64,000 nt of DNA from CAVPTL01 sp963708725 (GTDB lineage: Bacteria; Actinomycetota; Thermoleophilia; Gaiellales; JAICJC01): contig CAVPTL010000002.1 in the NCBI GenBank assembly GCA_963708725.1, forward strand, positions 66,632 through 130,631. The letters run 5' to 3'. The notes beneath the pieces were generated by a model. The model ran no database searches and was not told where the DNA came from. It saw nothing but the letters and a program-made list of their open reading frames with translations. Position numbers and translations under genes: made by a program. Position 1 is the stretch's first letter. Every line of letters starts with the position of its first letter. Below are positions 51,151-59,536 of the stretch, piece by piece.

Positions 51151-51255
51151 TCGCCACGGCGGCCAACCGCAGAGGCGGCGGTCCTCGGGTTACTACGGAG
51201 CCGAATCGGGGTCGTCACCGATTGCCCACCGGGCGGCGCCGATACGCTCGAGACC

Positions 51256-52071
51256 ATGAGCCACTCAGACTCCGAGGACGGCGGTAGCGCAACGCCGGGC
51301 CAAGATCCTGACGATCTCGATCCGGTGTCGATAGGCGGAGTGGTCGTCGCCTGTCTCGCGGTCGGCTTCGTGATGTTCGCGGTCGCTTTGGCTGCCTGGT
51401 ACGGCGGTGAATCGCACGCATCCCCCACCGCGGCCGCGCCTCGAGCACAGCCCGCCTATCCGGCGGTCAGCCCACAAGTGGCCGCCGGGGCGCATGACTT
51501 CTCTCGATTCGCATGTGCCCAATGTCATGGCTTCCAGGGTAAGGGCGGCGTTTCGCCCGATGTACCCGCGTTGGCGGCGATCGGCCCCACGCTCCCCAAG
51601 GCGACACTCGAGAACGTCATCGAGCATGGAGCAGGCGTCTCGTCCAACCCCACCAAACCGTTCATGCCGGTGTGGCACGGCATCATTTCGACGACCCAGA
51701 TCGCCGAACTCGCGGCGTATCTTCATGCGGGTCTTCCCGCAGTGAAAGGCGCATCCCCGCCGCCGGTTCCGGCCGGGCAGGGTGACGCGGTGGCCGGGTC
51801 GGTTCTGTACGTCAAGTTCGGCTGTCTCAACTGCCACGGCCCGAATGGGCTGGGGGGTGTACCAAACCCTGACTCTCCCGACACCACGATCCCCTCGCTG
51901 GCAACGGCTGACTTTCGCCATGAGTTCAACACGGCCCAGAAGATCCGTGACGTGATCGTCTCAGGAAGTGTGATCGGTCGCGCTCCGATCGTCAGCATGC
52001 CGCATTGGGGCGGCATCCTCACCGCCACGGAGATCCGGCAACTGATTGCCTACCTGCAGACCTTCAAGTAG
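51256..52071 (+). CDS. Membrane-anchored diheme cytochrome c
   Basis: 271 residues. An N-terminal helix (VSIGGVVVACLAVGFVMFAVALAAWY) anchors two c-type domains facing outwards. Heme sites CAQCH and CLNCH each have a distal Met (PFMPVWHG and VSMPHWGG). Such short diheme proteins pass electrons between membrane complexes and terminal acceptors. It follows the DosR-like gene by about 105 bases. Confidence 0.9.
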   Translation: MSHSDSEDGGSATPGQDPDDLDPVSIGGVVVACLAVGFVMFAVALAAWYGGESHASPTAAAPRAQPAYPAVSPQVAAGAHDFSRFACAQCHGFQGKGGVSPDVPALAAIGPTLPKATLENVIEHGAGVSSNPTKPFMPVWHGIISTTQIAELAAYLHAGLPAVKGASPPPVPAGQGDAVAGSVLYVKFGCLNCHGPNGLGGVPNPDSPDTTIPSLATADFRHEFNTAQKIRDVIVSGSVIGRAPIVSMPHWGGILTATEIRQLIAYLQTFK

Positions 52072-52086
52072 GGCGGGTTGGTTGAG

Positions 52087-52296
52087 ATGACGATTATCTG
52101 GTTCATATCGTGGTTGGTTGCCGGGACGACTGCCGGTCACTTGCCGGTCGGCGACGCCTGGACGGGAACGCTGATTCTCGCCTTCGCCGTCGATATCTCA
52201 GTTCTGCGTGCATGGGAGATTGGCAAGATTTCGGCCGATGCATCCAGCGTCAAATCCAGAGGCAAGCGCGCCGCTGGCAGCCGCGACGAGGTATGA
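52087..52296 (+). CDS. Small membrane protein
   Basis: 69 residues from the ATG at 52087. Two short helices (IIWFISWLVAGTTAGHLP and WTGTLILAFAVDISVLRAWEIG), then a basic tail (KSRGKRAAGSRDEV). It lies 15 bases after the cytochrome gene and may assist it; no family is recognised. Confidence 0.6.
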   Translation: MTIIWFISWLVAGTTAGHLPVGDAWTGTLILAFAVDISVLRAWEIGKISADASSVKSRGKRAAGSRDEV

Positions 52297-52342
52297 CGGA
52301 CGCGATCTTTGCAAGTCCAACGACCGAGGAGAGTGGCTCGAA

Positions 52343-52825
52343 ATGGATGCACACACACAGGGTTCTCGTTCGGCCAAGCGCCCCGTGATCTACTGCTACG
52401 ACGGATCCGAACCGTCGCGACACGCGCTCGAGATGGGATCCGCAATATTGGGAGAGGCTCAAGCCGAGGTCGTCTGCGTATGGCGCTCGATCTGGAACAC
52501 CACCGCAGGGTTGGCCTATGGCGTCCTCCCCCAGGACGCCGTCGACGCAGCCGAGACCGCCGCTCATCAAGCAGCCGCTGCTTTGGCAGAACAAGGAGCT
52601 GCACTCGTCGACATATCAACCGCTGTCGCGTTGCGGTCGGACGATTCGATCTGGGAACGGATACTGGAATATGCCGACTCGTGCGACGCGGGAGTGATTG
52701 TCGTCGGCTCTCGAGGGTTGAGCGGGATCAAGTCGGCAGTGCTGGGAAGCGTGTCGCACGGGCTGGTCAACAACAGCCGACGCCCGGTACTGGTGGTCCC
52801 GCCGATTGCAGTCGGAACCGACTGA
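52343..52825 (+). CDS. Universal stress protein, paralogue A
   Basis: 160 residues from the ATG at 52343 (GAGGAGAG upstream). RPVIYCYDGSEPSRHALEMG and GSRGLSGIKSAVLGSVSHGLVNNS, the ATP-binding motif. It is closely related to the inverted paralogue at 53212-53667, sharing PVIYCYDGSE and VVGSRGLSGIKS almost unchanged. Confidence 0.92.
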   Translation: MDAHTQGSRSAKRPVIYCYDGSEPSRHALEMGSAILGEAQAEVVCVWRSIWNTTAGLAYGVLPQDAVDAAETAAHQAAAALAEQGAALVDISTAVALRSDDSIWERILEYADSCDAGVIVVGSRGLSGIKSAVLGSVSHGLVNNSRRPVLVVPPIAVGTD

Positions 52826-52877
52826 CCAGTAGTTCGCCACAAAGCCACACCGAAGATCCCCTGATGAGCCAGACACC

Positions 52878-53264
52878 GTGCTCGACGATGCTTGGGGTAT
52901 GCAACACCCGCTCCCGATCGTCTGGCGCGTCAACGGCGGCCCTCGGTTGTTGGGCAAGCTCACGCTCACTCAGCGTGAATTGCAGCTTGACGGGACGGCG
53001 CCGGAACCCGGCCGTCCGCGCGAGGTTGCGCTGGTGCAACGTGTGCATGTGCGAGACGCCGCGCTTCTCCCCGGCGGCGAGCGGCCGACGATGACGATTG
53101 CAACCGACAACTCGATCTACGAGATCGAGCTGCTCGCCGGCGGTCGGGGGGCAGCCATCATGCTGATCGACGAGCTCGCCGATTCAATCGCCGTCGCTGT
53201 TGCCGCGAGGATCAGTGGTCTTGATGAGACGGTACGACCATCACCGACCGGTGGCTGTGGTTGA
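52878..53264 (+). CDS. Hypothetical protein
   Basis: 128 residues from a GTG at 52878; an ATG at 52899 is the alternative. Beta-rich sequence without a known domain: LPIVWRVNGGPRLLGKLTLTQRELQLDG, PTMTIATDNSIYEIELLAGGRGAAIMLIDELAD. The last 53 bases overlap the converging universal stress gene, so either the end or the call may be wrong. Confidence 0.55.
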   Translation: MLDDAWGMQHPLPIVWRVNGGPRLLGKLTLTQRELQLDGTAPEPGRPREVALVQRVHVRDAALLPGGERPTMTIATDNSIYEIELLAGGRGAAIMLIDELADSIAVAVAARISGLDETVRPSPTGGCG

Positions 53265-53667
53265 CCAAGCCGTGTGAGACGCTTCCCAGCACCGTCGACT
53301 TGATACCGCTCAGACCTCGAGAGCCAACGACGATCAGTTCCGCGTCGCAGTCATCGGCGAAGTCCAACACTGCACACCACACCGAGCCGGCCGAGGGCAG
53401 CGCGCGTGCGGAGGCTCCAGGAACGAGGGCGGCGCCCTCGATCGCAACGCTCTTCGCCGCGTCGTCTGCGGCCGCGTCCATCGTCTTCATGGTGTCACCA
53501 GGCAGGAACGCGTACGGCGCGGCTGCCACCGCGACCCAGGATGAGCGCCACACCGTAACCACCACCGCCCTGCGCTCACCGAGGATTTTCGCGGCCACCG
53601 AGAGCGCGTGGCGTGCCCGCTCAGATCCGTCGTAGCAATAGATCACCGGTGTTTCGGCGCTGGGCAT
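53212..53667 (-). CDS. Universal stress protein, paralogue B
   Basis: 151 residues from the ATG at 53667 (MPSAETPVIYCYDGSE). ATP motif GSRGLSGIKSTVLGSVSHGLVNHS. It mirrors paralogue A across the hypothetical gene and is divergent from the Mg2+ ATPase (148-base shared upstream region, in which I see no clear site). Confidence 0.92.
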   Translation of the reverse strand: MPSAETPVIYCYDGSERARHALSVAAKILGERRAVVVTVWRSSWVAVAAAPYAFLPGDTMKTMDAAADDAAKSVAIEGAALVPGASARALPSAGSVWCAVLDFADDCDAELIVVGSRGLSGIKSTVLGSVSHGLVNHSHRSVMVVPSHQDH

Positions 53668-53815
53668 AACGCGAGCGTAGGCCGATCGCCCTGCCGGCTG
53701 CGTCCGCGAACCCACGGACGACGGCTGCGTAGCTTTGACGGACACCGTGGTTTCCCGCCCGCGCGTCGGGGTGTGCGCCGACGCCGACCCATCCACAGCG
53801 GCCGAACCTGTGACC

Positions 53816-56446
53816 ATGAGCGTCGTCGCGAACTCGGACAGAGTCAGCCAGCTGGACCTGGCAACCGCAGCCGAGACCGCTCCGCAGGACGTGGTGGCTG
53901 CACTCGCCACCAGCGCCGAGCATGGACTTAGCGGCCACGACGCAGCTGAACGGCTAGCTCTGTATGGCCCCAACTCGCTTCGCACCCACGGCGTTCGACC
54001 GTGGGAGATCCTGGTACGTCAGCTGCGCAGCTATCTCCTGTTGCTTTTGCTGTTCGCCGCCGTCGTGTCTGCAGTCGTCGGCGATGGAAACGAGGCCGTG
54101 ATCATCGGGGTGATCATGAGCCTCAGCATCGGGCTCAGCTTCATCAACGAGTTTCGCTCGGAGAAGGCCGTCGAGGCCCTCCATTCGCAGATTCACCACC
54201 AGACCAGTGTCGATCGCGACGGACGGACGGTCAGGATCGACGTCATCGACCTCGTACCCGGCGACGTTGTCCGTCTCCGCGTCGGCGACGTCGTACCAGC
54301 CGACCTGCGGCTGCTCGAAGCAAGCCAGCTCGAGTGCGACGAATCGGTGCTCACCGGAGAATCGCAAGCCGCCCTCAAATCAGTGACCTCTGCGAGGCCA
54401 GGCGAGTCATCGCTCGATCTTCCAACCTGCGCATTCATGGGTACCGTCGTTCGTTCCGGCTCGGGACGAGGCGTGGTCGTCCAGACCGGATCGGACAGTG
54501 CGTTCGGACAGATCGCTCTCAGTCTCGGTACCCAAAGCCAACAGACCGCATTTCAAAATGGGCTTGCCGACTTCTCCAGCATGATCGCGACCGTCACTGC
54601 GTGCCTTGCAGGATCGATCTTCCTGATCAACGTCGTTCTGGGGCGGTCGGTGTTGGAATCGGCCCTCTTCGCGCTCGCGATCGCCGTCGGCCTGACGCCA
54701 CAGCTGCTCCCAGCGATCGTGACCGTCAGCCTTGCCACAGGTTCCCGTCGCCTGGCCAAACAACGCGTGATCGTCAAACGCCTCGTATGTATCGAAGACC
54801 TCGGCAACATTCGGGTGCTCTTTACGGACAAGACCGGCACCCTGACAGATGGCCACATCCAGTTTCACGAGGCTCTCGCGACTGATGGGGAAGTCGACGA
54901 AGTCCTTCAACGTGGCCTGGCATGCAGCGACCCGACGGGCAACGAACTCGACACTGCGCTCTGGCAGGCGTCGGCACCTGGCGCGCCTGATGGCGTGAGA
55001 TGGCAGGTGCGATCCAAGCTTCCGTTCGACCACGAGCGCCAGATCTCCAGCGTGCTCGCATCCTCCAACGGCCAGCTGCGGGTCATCACCAAGGGTGCGC
55101 CTGAGCGGGTGTTCGCGCGCTGCGTCACGGTGTCACCCGAAGCCCAGGCGATGGTGACGCGACTCTTCGAGATGGGTTCGCGGGTTGTTGCCGTGGCCAG
55201 CCGGCCGACCTCGTCGGCCGAGCTCACCCCCGAGGACGAGCAGGAGCTGCAACTCGACGGCTTCCTGTGTTTCTCGGATCCGCCGAAGGAGAACGTGGCT
55301 GAGTCTCTCCGCCGTCTGGATCGGCTCGGGATCGTGGTGAAGGTAATCACCGGCGACAACGGTCTCGTCGCCCAGCATGTCTGTCGGCAGATCGGCTTGG
55401 GCCAAGGCGGGCTGCTGACCGGCACTGAACTTGATCGCATGTCCGACGATGCACTCGACGCCGCGCTCCCGTCAACAACCATCTTCGCCCGGGTAACTCC
55501 GGAGCAGAAATCTCGCGTCATCAAGCGCCAACGCGCTTTGGGCGACGACGTCGGATTCCTTGGCGACGGCGTAAACGACGCGATCGCTCTGCACGACGCC
55601 GACATCGGAATCTCCGTGAATACCGGCGTCGAAGTGGCGAAGGACGCAGCCGACGTCGTTCTTCTGACCAAGGATCTCGACATCCTCGCCGACGGGGTCG
55701 CCGAGGGCCGCCGAGTGTTCGCCAACACCATCAAATACGTGCTGATGGGCACCTCCTCCAACTTCGGAAACATGTTCTCGGCCGCCGGTGCGTCACTGTT
55801 CCTCTCGTTCCTGCCGATGCTTCCGACCCAGATTCTGCTGAACAACTTGCTCTATGACGTCAGCGAACTGACCATCCCTACCGACAACGTCGACGAGGAA
55901 CTGCTCGCCCGGCCGTCCCAATGGGACATCGGCATGATCCGCAGGTTCATGGCGGTATTCGGCCCGATCTCGAGCATCTACGACTTCCTGACGTTCTTCG
56001 TCATGCTGCACGTTTTCAATGCCGGCCCGACGCTGTTTCAGTCGGGATGGTTCGTCGAATCCCTCGCAACCCAAACACTGGTGATCTTTGTGATCCGCAC
56101 TCGCCGCGTCCCGTTCTTCAAGAGCCGGCCGAGCCGGCCGCTGCTGGCAACGACGATCCTGTGCGCGGCGGTGGCAGTCGCCATCCCGTACATCCCGTTC
56201 ATCGCCCAGCGGATGGGATTCACGCCATTGCCGGTCGGATTCCTCCTCGTCTTGGCGGTCATGGTGATCACGTACCTGGGCCTCGCTCAGGTCGGCGTGG
56301 CACTGTTCTTTGCCCCAGGCAGGTCACGACCACTCGCGCGGCCTGACATCCCTCGCAATCGCCGGATCCGTCGCCGTTCGGCCCGATGGAGCCTCTGGCC
56401 CGCAGCCACCCGTCGCATCCATCGAGCGGCGGCGGGTAAATCGTGA
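53816..56446 (+). CDS. MgtA-type Mg2+-importing P-type ATPase
   Basis: 876 residues from the ATG at 53816. The frame is open upstream to a TTG at 53735, but the extra 27 residues are not family-like. Actuator motif LTGES, phosphorylation loop FTDKTGTLTDG, nucleotide domain KGAPERVFARC, and FLGDGVNDAIALHDADIGI are intact. The sixth-helix and following region PTQILLNNLLYDVSELTIPTDNVDEE is specific to the P3B magnesium branch. It brings Mg2+ into the cytoplasm. Stop overlaps the CHAD gene. Confidence 0.92.
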   Translation: MSVVANSDRVSQLDLATAAETAPQDVVAALATSAEHGLSGHDAAERLALYGPNSLRTHGVRPWEILVRQLRSYLLLLLLFAAVVSAVVGDGNEAVIIGVIMSLSIGLSFINEFRSEKAVEALHSQIHHQTSVDRDGRTVRIDVIDLVPGDVVRLRVGDVVPADLRLLEASQLECDESVLTGESQAALKSVTSARPGESSLDLPTCAFMGTVVRSGSGRGVVVQTGSDSAFGQIALSLGTQSQQTAFQNGLADFSSMIATVTACLAGSIFLINVVLGRSVLESALFALAIAVGLTPQLLPAIVTVSLATGSRRLAKQRVIVKRLVCIEDLGNIRVLFTDKTGTLTDGHIQFHEALATDGEVDEVLQRGLACSDPTGNELDTALWQASAPGAPDGVRWQVRSKLPFDHERQISSVLASSNGQLRVITKGAPERVFARCVTVSPEAQAMVTRLFEMGSRVVAVASRPTSSAELTPEDEQELQLDGFLCFSDPPKENVAESLRRLDRLGIVVKVITGDNGLVAQHVCRQIGLGQGGLLTGTELDRMSDDALDAALPSTTIFARVTPEQKSRVIKRQRALGDDVGFLGDGVNDAIALHDADIGISVNTGVEVAKDAADVVLLTKDLDILADGVAEGRRVFANTIKYVLMGTSSNFGNMFSAAGASLFLSFLPMLPTQILLNNLLYDVSELTIPTDNVDEELLARPSQWDIGMIRRFMAVFGPISSIYDFLTFFVMLHVFNAGPTLFQSGWFVESLATQTLVIFVIRTRRVPFFKSRPSRPLLATTILCAAVAVAIPYIPFIAQRMGFTPLPVGFLLVLAVMVITYLGLAQVGVALFFAPGRSRPLARPDIPRNRRIRRRSARWSLWPAATRRIHRAAAGKS

Positions 56447-57441
56447 GGGGCCCACCTGCGTTCCGGCAGGCGCCCGTCCCCAGACAGAGCGCCGGAACCG
56501 TTGCCCGCTCCGCGCTCGGCCCCGAACAGTTGGTCGTCACAGCGGCACTTCGTCAGCAGTACCAAGAGATTCTGATACACCAGCGCGGCTCACGGCTGGG
56601 GCTCGATCCGGAAGAACTCCATGCTCACCGGGTGGCGATCCGCCGGGTCAGGGCCATGCTCAGCGCCACACGGTCGATGATCGACTACGAGGCCACCAAG
56701 CCCCTGCGTCGCCCACTCCGCCGAGCCACTCGAGCGCTCGCGGAAGTACGCGATCTCGACGCGATGTTGACAGAGATTCGAAGGTGCAGCGCACAGCTCG
56801 GTGATGCTGAAGCGAGAGCCGGGGCCGACGGGCTGATCGACCTGCTTCGATCGCGCCGCTGGGACGCGCACGAGCGGCTCTGCGCCGAACTTGCCCAACC
56901 CTGGTATCCCGAGCTGCTCGATGCTTTGCAGCGGTTCGTCGTTGCGATCCCGTTTACGGGCAGCGGTGCACTCGCCGAAATCACCCTGGACCAGCACCGG
57001 CGGGCGGCGCGACACGTCTCCGACCTCTCTCGAGCGGACGGCCCCCGACTGCACCGCATCCGCAAGGCCGTCAAACGATCTCGCGCCGCAGCCGAGCTGG
57101 GCAGCGCCGCCGGCATCCCCGGATGTCGCTCCTACTCGATCGACGCCGCCAGGTTGCAGGACGCGCTGGGCGTTCACCAAGATGCGGTGTTCGCCATGAC
57201 CACCCTCGAGGCGATCGGCACCTCGGGTTGCCAGCCGGCGATGGAAAGCGCGATCGTGGCGCTGGCAGACAACCAGCAGCGACGGAAGGCGGACGCCCGC
57301 CGTATCACTCCCGAAGCCTGGCGGCGACTCGATCACGCTGCCGCCCTCATAGATCCCGGGCAGCGGGGCTGGGTGTGTCTGAGGAATCCCGGCGAATACT
57401 CGGACCCACGTCGAGTACGGGAAACTACCGACGGACTCTGA
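56443..57441 (+). CDS. CHAD-domain protein (polyphosphate-binding)
   Basis: 332 residues, GTG start overlapping the ATPase stop. The helical bundle has the His/Arg/Lys-rich signatures: HAHRVAIRRVRAMLSATRSM, RALAEVRDLDAMLTEIRR, and in the second half LHRIRKAVKRSRAAAELG and RLQDALGVHQDAVFAM. CHAD proteins bind inorganic polyphosphate. Coupling to a Mg2+ importer makes sense because polyphosphate granules hold Mg2+; this link is inference. Confidence 0.88.
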   Translation: MRGPPAFRQAPVPRQSAGTVARSALGPEQLVVTAALRQQYQEILIHQRGSRLGLDPEELHAHRVAIRRVRAMLSATRSMIDYEATKPLRRPLRRATRALAEVRDLDAMLTEIRRCSAQLGDAEARAGADGLIDLLRSRRWDAHERLCAELAQPWYPELLDALQRFVVAIPFTGSGALAEITLDQHRRAARHVSDLSRADGPRLHRIRKAVKRSRAAAELGSAAGIPGCRSYSIDAARLQDALGVHQDAVFAMTTLEAIGTSGCQPAMESAIVALADNQQRRKADARRITPEAWRRLDHAAALIDPGQRGWVCLRNPGEYSDPRRVRETTDGL

Positions 57442-57546
57442 GGGCGGCTACTGATGCTTCCACAAGCGCAGCTGGCGATCGTAGAAGCGACATGTACAAC
57501 GCTCGGAAAGGAGGGTGTCATCTCGACTGCAACTCTGGTACCGGCG

Positions 57547-57579
57547 CCCCCGGCCAACCGGGCCGGCGCTTGCCGGGGG
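57547..57579 (+). terminator. GC-rich hairpin after the CHAD gene
   Basis: CCCCCGGC (57547-57554) pairs with GCCGGGGG (57572-57579), with an inner GC-rich loop. It lies in the 234-base space 57442-57675, which contains no gene I can support. A terminator or attenuator is possible; no T run. Confidence 0.35.
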
Positions 57580-57675
57580 GATGGTGTTCGCCGTTCGGGT
57601 GCGACCGTCAGCATGCTGGTGATCCATGAGCGGAAGGCAGGCAGGCGTTGGATGCGTGGGTAGAAGGAGTCGTTC

Positions 57676-57966
57676 GTGGCGTACGCAGTGGGTGAGGACT
57701 CAGAGAGCGCTGAGGAGCGTCGTGCGATGGCAGACGTGTACAGGGCGATGGACAAGTTGGGGTGCGAGATCACGAGCGTGACCCGGGATCTGGGATCGGC
57801 GGAGTGGTGGCACGCACAATGGCGGGTCAGGGATCGCCGGGTGCGGTCGCGCGTGTTTGGTGCGGCGGGTGAGACGGAGTTGGCCGCGGCTCGTGCCGCA
57901 CTAGTAAACGCGGAGTCTGCGTGTGCGACCCATGAGGAGGGGCGCAGTGAGTACGACAGAGTCTGA
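57676..57966 (+). CDS. Small hypothetical protein before DUF2252
   Basis: 96 residues, GTG start with AAGGAG 8 bases before. Charged, helical, no known domain (RRAMADVYRAMDKLGCEITSVTRDLGS, AAARAALVNAESACATHEEG). Its end overlaps the start of the DUF2252 gene by 20 bases, which supports a translated pair. Third codon positions favour G over C, as in the following gene. Confidence 0.65.
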   Translation: MAYAVGEDSESAEERRAMADVYRAMDKLGCEITSVTRDLGSAEWWHAQWRVRDRRVRSRVFGAAGETELAAARAALVNAESACATHEEGRSEYDRV

Positions 57967-59431
57967 TGCGGGGTCAAGCGGTGTGGTGAAGCTGGCGGCG
58001 AAGGGTGGGCGGACGCGGGCGCCGGAGCAGTTGGAGGTGCCGCATTTGAGTGTGGCGGAGCGCGCTGCGCGGGGTCGGGCTGCGCGGGCGCAGGTGCCGC
58101 GTTCGAGCCATGCGGACTACGCCTCGGCGACGCAGAGGTCGGATCCGGTGGAGTTGTTGCAGTCGCAGGCTGCGTCGCGCGTGCCTGAGCTGGTACCGAT
58201 TCGGTATGGGCGGATGCTGGTGTCGCCGTTCACGTTCTACCGTGGGGCGGCGCTCTTGATGGCGTCGGATCTGGCGTCGACCCCAGATTCGGGGTTGCGG
58301 GCCCAGTTGTGTGGGGACGCGCATCTTTCGAACTTCGGGGTGTTCGCGTCACCGGATCGACGGTTGGTGTTCGATCTCAACGACTTCGACGAGACGCTTC
58401 CGGGACCGTGGGAGTGGGATGTGAAGCGGTTGGCTGTGAGCTTTGAGGTGGCTGGTCGCGAAAACGGTTACTCGACCAAGGAACGCAAGTCGATCGTGCG
58501 GGAGACGGTCAGGGCGTATCGCGAGGCCATGCGCCAGTTCGCGGGGATGCGGGCGTTGGATGTGTGGTATTCGCGGTTGGATATCGATGAGCTGGCGGCT
58601 GAGCTGCAAAGCCAGATGAAGAAGAAGATGACCAAGCGCCTCGACAGGACGCTTGCCAAGGCTCGCACGCGTGACAGCATGACCGCGTTTTCCAAGCTGA
58701 CTCAGATGGTTGACGGCGAGCCGCAGATCGTGTCTGACCCGCCGTTGATCGAACGTGTGCATGACCTGGCGCCTGGGCACGAGGCGGAACAAGTGGAGAA
58801 GGCGCTACACGCGCTCTTGCGGGGGTACCGACGGACCCTTCAAACCGATCGTCGGATCTTGCTCGAGGAGTTTCGGATGGTCGATATTGCTCGCAAGGTG
58901 GTGGGCGTCGGGAGTGTCGGCACGCGTGCCTGGATTGTGTTGATGATGGGCCGAGACGAGCAAGACCCGCTGTTTTTGCAGTTCAAGGAGGCGCAAGCCT
59001 CGGTGCTCGAGGAGTTCACGGGCAAGAGTGAGTTCGGAAATCACGGCGAGCGGGTTGTTGCCGGCCAGCATTTGATGCAGGCGTCGAGTGACATCTTCTT
59101 GGGCTGGCTTCATGTCGAGCGGGGTCTCGACGAGCGGCCGAGAGATTTCTATGGTCGTCAGTTGAAGGACTGGAAGGGCTCGTTCGACACCGAGGGGGCG
59201 CTGACGAAGGGCGTGGCGCTCTACGGCCGAGCGTGCGGTTGGACGCTTGCTCGCGCCCACGCCCGTTCCGGGGATCGGATCGCGATCGCCTCATACCTCG
59301 GCGGAAGTGACGTGTTTGACCGTGCGATCGCTGAGTTCGCCGGGGTGTACGCCGATCAGAACGAGCTTGATTACGCGGCGCTCAAACAGGCGGTCGACAC
59401 CGGGCGGGTGGCAGCGCAGGTGGGTCTGTAA
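57947..59431 (+). CDS. DUF2252-family protein
   Basis: 494 residues from the GTG at 57947, preceded by GAGGAGGGG. Typical kinase-like DUF2252 motifs: PVELLQSQAASRVPELVPIRYGRM, FTFYRGAALLMASDLA, LCGDAHLSNFGVF, FDLNDFDETLPGPWEWDVKRLAVS, and CGWTLARAHARSGD. GDAHLSNFG and DxNDFDE resemble phosphotransferase active sites, but activity of the family is unknown. Codon use (many GTG, TTG, GCG, CGG) differs from the C-rich neighbours. Confidence 0.9.
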   Translation: MSTTESDAGSSGVVKLAAKGGRTRAPEQLEVPHLSVAERAARGRAARAQVPRSSHADYASATQRSDPVELLQSQAASRVPELVPIRYGRMLVSPFTFYRGAALLMASDLASTPDSGLRAQLCGDAHLSNFGVFASPDRRLVFDLNDFDETLPGPWEWDVKRLAVSFEVAGRENGYSTKERKSIVRETVRAYREAMRQFAGMRALDVWYSRLDIDELAAELQSQMKKKMTKRLDRTLAKARTRDSMTAFSKLTQMVDGEPQIVSDPPLIERVHDLAPGHEAEQVEKALHALLRGYRRTLQTDRRILLEEFRMVDIARKVVGVGSVGTRAWIVLMMGRDEQDPLFLQFKEAQASVLEEFTGKSEFGNHGERVVAGQHLMQASSDIFLGWLHVERGLDERPRDFYGRQLKDWKGSFDTEGALTKGVALYGRACGWTLARAHARSGDRIAIASYLGGSDVFDRAIAEFAGVYADQNELDYAALKQAVDTGRVAAQVGL

Positions 59432-59536
59432 TGGACGGCGGCGGGCGGAGTTGCCCACCCGGTGATCGGTGGCCCCCGACGAGCGGCGACTCTCCTCCGC
59501 GGCGAACTACCACCCAGAAAATCAGGGGTAAACCCG

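Noticed and set aside
53735..53815. TTG start 27 codons upstream for the Mg2+ ATPase
   Set aside because: The extra sequence has no family character, and the ATG at 53816 fits family length better.
57454..57663. Possible 69-residue gene between CHAD and DUF2252 regions
   Set aside because: It covers a GC-rich hairpin, has no ribosome site and no family; kept as intergenic.
57333..57977. 214-codon minus-strand frame across the CHAD-DUF2252 space
   Set aside because: Ser/Arg/Thr-rich shadow with no start signal, opposite a supported plus-strand gene with AAGGAG.
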